Part shown: positions 59,174 to 64,000 of the stretch, piece by piece
Layout: each line of letters opens with the position of its first letter
Numbering within the stretch: position 1 is the first letter of the stretch
From: Blasia pusilla
Lineage: Eukaryota; Marchantiophyta; Marchantiopsida; Blasiales
Direction: 5' to 3'
NCBI GenBank assembly: GCA_050084515.1
Contig: CM114274.1
Span: 4,588,001 to 4,652,000, forward strand
Length of the DNA stretch: 64,000 nt
The notes under the pieces: model-generated
The model's input: only the letters and a program-made list of their open reading frames with translations
Told to the model about the DNA's origin: nothing
Database searches by the model: none
Translations under genes and position numbers: made by a program

Positions 59174-60319
59174 AACTGCTGACATACTGAATTCTGGTTA
59201 GGACAATAGCAACCCAATATTACACAACAGATATTTTCCGTTACTTGCAGGATAGGTTGGGAGTGATGACTGCCTTCTCCCTTAAACAACATAACTAACT
59301 GCAGGTAGGTTTGAGAGAGTTGTCCTTTCAAAGATGATAATGTGTCTCATGGATCTCTTGTAACAGCTGACTCAAAGGCTTAAAACAGATGTGAATATGC
59401 AGAAATCATTGCTCTCTTACCAAACTAAGCCTCCCTCTTGCATCTGATCTGAGCTGATCGAGCTGGCTGTGTGGTGAGGGAGAGTGCTGTTGGTCTTCGA
59501 CAAGTTCTCATCAGACTACAAACGAATGAGTGTTCTACACTAGGAGGAGACCAGTGATGAGACAAGTTGGCACATCCTTGTAATTGTAGAGTCAGTGAAG
59601 TTCGTGGTGGTCGTTGAAGTCAAATTCTATTATTAATCATTTTTGCCTTTCTGTGGATCTAAGCCAACAAAACGCATGAGTGAATGATTTACGATGACAT
59701 CCTTACTATGTACAGTACCTAGTCCCATATGATCTCTAAAGTTTTTTCAACTCTTCAGAAATTTGCTTAGAGTTTCATGTTCTAGCAAGCCACTGATATG
59801 GGCCAAGGTTGTTCTCCCCTGAAAGAAGTGCTGACTGAAGAAACGTCCATACTGTTCTGATTCTTCTACTCTCAATGAAAACCTTGTAAACGATAGGAAC
59901 CAAGCACTGCTTAACATGCCAAGGAGGTTCAGATTCGGTAGAGAGTTGTCCTACTCTAACCTAACTGATCACTGCCAGCAGATTGACTCAGTCATCATTC
60001 CTTTGGTGTCTACTACTCAGAAGTTTGTCTGCAGGTATCCTCTCTGAGCCGCATGACGAGAGAACACTTCAAATATGATCTAAGGACCTTTAGTGAAGCT
60101 TATAAACGTTTGGAAACAACCCGAAAAATATTTGTTTGCGTGTTAATTCAAAGCCGTGTGAAGTTAATGGGCGGGAGACTGTTATGTTACCCCCTTTCTG
60201 TTCTTTTTTCGTCTTCCTGATTCATGTCGTATTAGGAAACTTTTGGCAAAATAATTTTGTTGAATTCCATGTCCTTTAAGGTGATTTAAGGTGGATTAAA
60301 TTTTTGCAAGACAGATCTA

Positions 60320-60338
60320 TTTACGGCCTCTACATACA
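60320..60338 (-). repeat. LTR-start-like motif, copy 3
   Basis: On the minus strand TGTATGTAGAGGCCGTAAA follows GGGGAAAAAAAAAAACAACAAT, a purine-rich run. It has the same layout as copies 1 and 2 but opposite orientation. Confidence 0.45.
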
Positions 60339-60339
60339 A

Positions 60340-62899
60340 TTGTTGTTTTTTTTTTCCCCATTATCTAACCTGTCCTTCACACAGTATAATAACTGACTCT
60401 GAAAGTTCCCCCCCTCAAGGTTACATTTGTGTTCCATGGGTAAGGGAAGTTATATATAGATCTGAATATACTAGTACTGAAACAGTCTTTTAGTAAGTTA
60501 GGACTTCCATTTAGGAAGAGTTCGGAGGTCTCACTAGTGCATGTAAACTCGTCGAATAGTCTAACATATGAAAAGAATTCGAGAAAGGAAACTTGTAGAC
60601 TTCAGTAAATTACGAAAGTCTTATGGGAAGAGAATCTTGGAAAAATCTAGGTGATAAAAGAATAGAATGGATTGGAAAAGTGTAGGTAATGAAAGAGGAG
60701 AATGAAATTGATTAGGTAGGTAGGTAGGAGGAAGAGGAGGACCATGGAGGAGGAGATGGAGGATGGTTGAGGGTTTTGCTTGTAATTATTTCAATTGTGC
60801 TTCAATCTCTTCGATCTATGACTCAACTTGTTCATCTTCTCAAGCTTGAACTTTAAGTTGGGGTTCTCCAAAGTTCTTGTGATCTTTGGATCTCCCCCTC
60901 TCATGAATAAATATGCTCATAGATTCTTGCAGGAAATTTTACTTGCACTTCTTATAATGCGATTTGAATTATAATCAATTCAAGGGATTCCTCTTGCTTT
61001 TCTCTATCTTTTGCTATTGGGTGTGCCTAACATTAAGACCGCTTTTCCCTATATTGGCCATCGGTGGGTGGCTTTCACTTTCTCTTCATATCCTCTTATT
61101 TGGTATTTCCAATTTTCTTTGTAACTTTCTCTTGCAGTATCGGTTTTTAATGTGTTTGGTCTTTTTTGGATCGCCTTGACAAGCTCATTCTTTATATACT
61201 AAGTAGGTTTTCTAGTATGCGCATATTTTTTTACGGATTTTTTTTGGGTCAATTCCTCTCAAACATGATCCTTGCTCTTTCAACACTTTATCTTACTGCT
61301 TCGTCCCTCCCTATGTTTCCTATCTCCTTAAGGGCGTTATACTTTTATATTCTTGAGCCACTTCTTTTGATACCACATAGGTCATTTATCCATTTCGATT
61401 CCTTCTTACATATCTTCAAATGACATTCAATCTTGAATTTGTCATTTTCTAATCTTATTCTCTATATCTAAATATAGTTTGGATAGATTCCACTACTTTT
61501 ATCATGTTCGTTATCCTCAAGCTCTCATAAAATCGTAGTTCATATGTCCTCTTCTTCAATGACTTGCTTACCTTTGCTTCTATGGATATGGAATTAGATA
61601 ATCCATCTACTCGCTTATCTGGTCTTACACACATTCCTTCGGCCATAACCTTTCCCCATGATTTCCCTCCTCATCATAGATCTCGCCATTTTCCTCTAAA
61701 TACTAATGTATCCATTTCACTTGCTAGATTTCTTTCAGATCTTCCTTTTCTGGACCTTGCTTCCAACTCTCATCTTTTCTACCTTGATCGCCCCTCTTCC
61801 TCCTCTTCCATCCCCAACCTACTTATTCTTTTATCCTTGTCCATCACCATCTTACACAACTCCATCACAAAACTTGGAGTTATTTTAATATCAATCACAA
61901 TATAATATGTGTATCATGTACTTATGACGTCACTTATGTATTTAAATTCTTTTTAAAGAAAAGTGATCCATATATTTAGTATTGAAAATTGATTGATATA
62001 AAAAATCAATATTAAAATTTTTATTTATCTCAAATTAAATCAATGTGAAAGTTGGCGCTATTAGATTTCGTGTTGAAATTATATCAAAATTAACACCCTC
62101 TAACTTTTGTGATGTCGTTTCCCCTCTCCTTGTAACCCTTCATCTACCAAAGGTTCATTATATACCTTGTCGTATGGTATTTGATCCTTATGGGATCAAA
62201 AGATATTAGCGGTACTGTCGATCCATGTATGGGCTTTTAATTTCTAACCTTATATCGCCTCCTATTGCACTCCCCAAAACAATTGCTTAAATATGGTTAA
62301 GCCAACATTAAAGCCATGAAGCTCTCCCTTGTCCTAGAGTCTACACTTGCATTCCTATTGCTCTTCGTCCCATCACCAAACAAAAATTACTTTTCTCATT
62401 AGAAAGGTAAGCGTGTGATTACATAAATATCAATGTTTGGAATCTTCCATTATTCTTTCCCCAATGGGTTTTAGTCCTCCCTCCAAAGGATGGTATGATA
62501 GATCATCATGAAACTTCCATACGTAGTTAACGCTTTATGTCTCGGAATTCTTTTTTTGTTTTAAAGAATTTCCTTTGAGCAAAAGCCTTGGCTACGGCTC
62601 GTCCCACTCAACATGCTAATCATGGGAGACCTTCAATACAACAATGCCTTTCACGAAGTCTACTTTTGGGGTAAGTTGGTGAGTTTTTGCATATGACTTA
62701 AGCATTGGGTTCTCTCTCTTTGACGATTCCAAGTGCAGACACAATAGCTTTCTTCACACTTTTCTCTCATCAACAGATGGGCTATCAAACATGGTTTTTG
62801 AGCATCTTCTTGATCGCTTCATCCAAGCATATTTGACAAGTGGCTTTATCTCTTTGCATAAGATATGTGCATATATTGCAATAGGCTATTTGCTATGTA
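60340..62899. other. AT-rich sequence left of LINE remnant
   Basis: Short plus-strand frames (60964-61423, 61564-61905) are rich in Leu, Phe and Ser and show no domain. Some of this may be the 5' part of the LINE, too decayed to identify. Confidence 0.45.
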
Positions 62900-63760
62900 T
62901 AAGCCTTCTTCTATGGTTGTGAGGCTGTGGTTCATGGGAATTGCTTCATTCTTGACATTAATCTAGAACGAGTAGCAATTCAAGTTGATGTGGCTAACGC
63001 ATTTAATTTAATTTCTTGTGCGGTCATTTTCGAGGAGTTACATTGTGGAGTCTTACTACATTTGTGTGCTCTTTCTATGCCTATGATATGCCAATTATCT
63101 AATCTCACCATGCTACTTTTGGAGAATATAGTATTCTTTAATCAGCTTGTAGCATGCATCAAGGTGATCCCATAGGTGGCCCCCCCTTTGCCATTGCATA
63201 TTTTTATGTCCTTCGAGCATCAACCTAAGCATTTCCATCTTGTCTCTTCCATTCCATTGCTAATGATACCCATATTATAGGTCTTCCTATTGAAGTGGTT
63301 TTTGCTAATATCCATTTTTTGGAGCAACTCTCTATCGTAAACCTTAAAAATCCAACCTAGAAAAATGTTGTGTATGGTCTCTTTCATGCCTTCCCTTCAC
63401 ATTCATCCTACCTACTACTCATTTTCCCATCTGCATCCATCATAGGGGTCAAGGTTCTTGAGGTCCCAATTGGCTTCATTGACTATGTCTCCAAGTTCTT
63501 GGATAAGGCCTTTTTGAAAGACATAGAATGGCTTCAATTGTTACCTCATCCAAGAGATCCCTAAGTGGCTTATGGGATTCTCTCCCAAGTTTTTCTACAA
63601 CGTCCTTCCTACCTTCTTCGCTCTTTTCCTCCCACTTCCTCGTTCTTATATCGATTGGTTTCCTTTCCCATTTCTATCACGGCGAGTTTTTGTTAACTTT
63701 TTGGTCTGAGGACATTTGGGGAGATGATAGTGTCTTTGCTTCATGACAAGCTATCTTGCT
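62900..63760 (+). pseudogene. Non-LTR (LINE) reverse transcriptase remnant
   Basis: The plus-strand translation reads CEAVVHGNCF, then AIQVDVANAFNLISC (catalytic Asp block), then HQGDPIGGPPFAIAYF (family GDPLGGPLFALAH), then FHSIANDTHIIGLPIEV (family FADDTHIIG) and VKVLEVPIGFIDYVSKFL. The catalytic pair reads ND rather than DD, and stops and frame changes break the sequence, so it is dead. No 3' tail or target duplication was seen, and the element may run past the window edge. Confidence 0.8.
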
Positions 63761-64000
63761 TATTTCTTGTGGAGGGGTGAGGCTTTCCTCCACAATCATA
63801 TCCACTCCGATAGCTTTTGGTAGTACTGATTATGACTTCAATGTTTCTCCACGAAGATGTACCTATATGATCATATCGCCCATGTAGAGGAGGGGGATCT
63901 TTTATTCCAACAGTAATTGAGATCCATTTGAGCTCTTCTTCCTCCAAATCAACTTTTCCAACATTCTCTCTGAAGAATCCTCTAACACCGATCAAGCTCG

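Larger units (their letters stand above)
58911..60319. other. 3' flank and intergenic, no gene seen
   Basis: The left end should hold the 3' UTR of the gene ending at 58,910. Two adjacent hairpins lie at 59097-59173. The rest shows no coding signal. Confidence 0.5.

Noticed and set aside
1-64000. tRNA, rRNA, CRISPR, operons, phage or plasmid features
   Set aside because: None seen. Splice structure, codon pattern and retroelements show a plant nuclear sequence.

Overview
This is a land-plant (embryophyte) nuclear window. The evidence is a 60-exon plant-type GCN1 gene with GT-AG introns throughout, two genes for plastid-targeted proteins, and Ty3/gypsy, Ty1/copia and LINE retroelement remnants in AT-rich flanks. 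I cannot name the genus. The closest protein matches I recognise are the Arabidopsis families, and nothing in the sequence fixes the lineage.

Layout. Positions 1-13,000 are a transposon graveyard: a decayed minus-strand Ty3/gypsy element (gag about 3.7 kb, reverse transcriptase about 2.5-3.1 kb, integrase 0.8-1.4 kb) is interleaved with two diverged copies of a long non-coding repeat. Two copia fragments follow (6.15-6.42 kb minus, 10.66-11.46 kb plus), along with a roughly 105-bp-arm inverted repeat and GA microsatellites. Positions 13.0-15.0 kb are a GC-richer unique stretch with no convincing gene. Positions 15,021-39,526 (minus) hold GCN1/ILITHYIA, for which I could join 60 exons in frame from ATG to stop (2,637 codons). 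Positions 39.5-41.4 kb are its upstream region, including a CpG-rich block. Positions 41.4-47.6 kb are a nested pair: a plus-strand gypsy pol remnant split by a Ty1/copia element (42,969-47,043) with 301/303-bp LTRs, a tRNA-Met-type primer site and a 5-bp target duplication (ATTAT). Positions 49.1-58.9 kb hold three co-oriented plus-strand genes: a thylakoid-lumen cyclophilin of the CYP26-2 type, a plastid DnaJ-type zinc-finger protein, and a 299-codon protein I do not recognise. Positions 59-64 kb are intergenic sequence ending in a decayed LINE reverse transcriptase.

Function. GCN1 is the ribosome-associated HEAT-repeat scaffold that lets GCN2 sense uncharged tRNA or stalled and collided ribosomes and phosphorylate eIF2alpha. 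The cyclophilin and zinc-finger proteins both look plastid-directed (folding or assembly factors), so two neighbouring genes may serve chloroplast protein biogenesis, although adjacency alone proves no co-function.

The most unusual signals are structural. A 395-bp module sits inside both the left repeat and the copia element, where integrase should be. A PHD-finger-like tail follows the gypsy integrase. Degenerate tandem repeats fill the largest GCN1 intron. Several strong foldbacks lie in introns and in one 3' flank. I found no CRISPR, operon or phage-like system, and I do not think this window holds a wholly new system.
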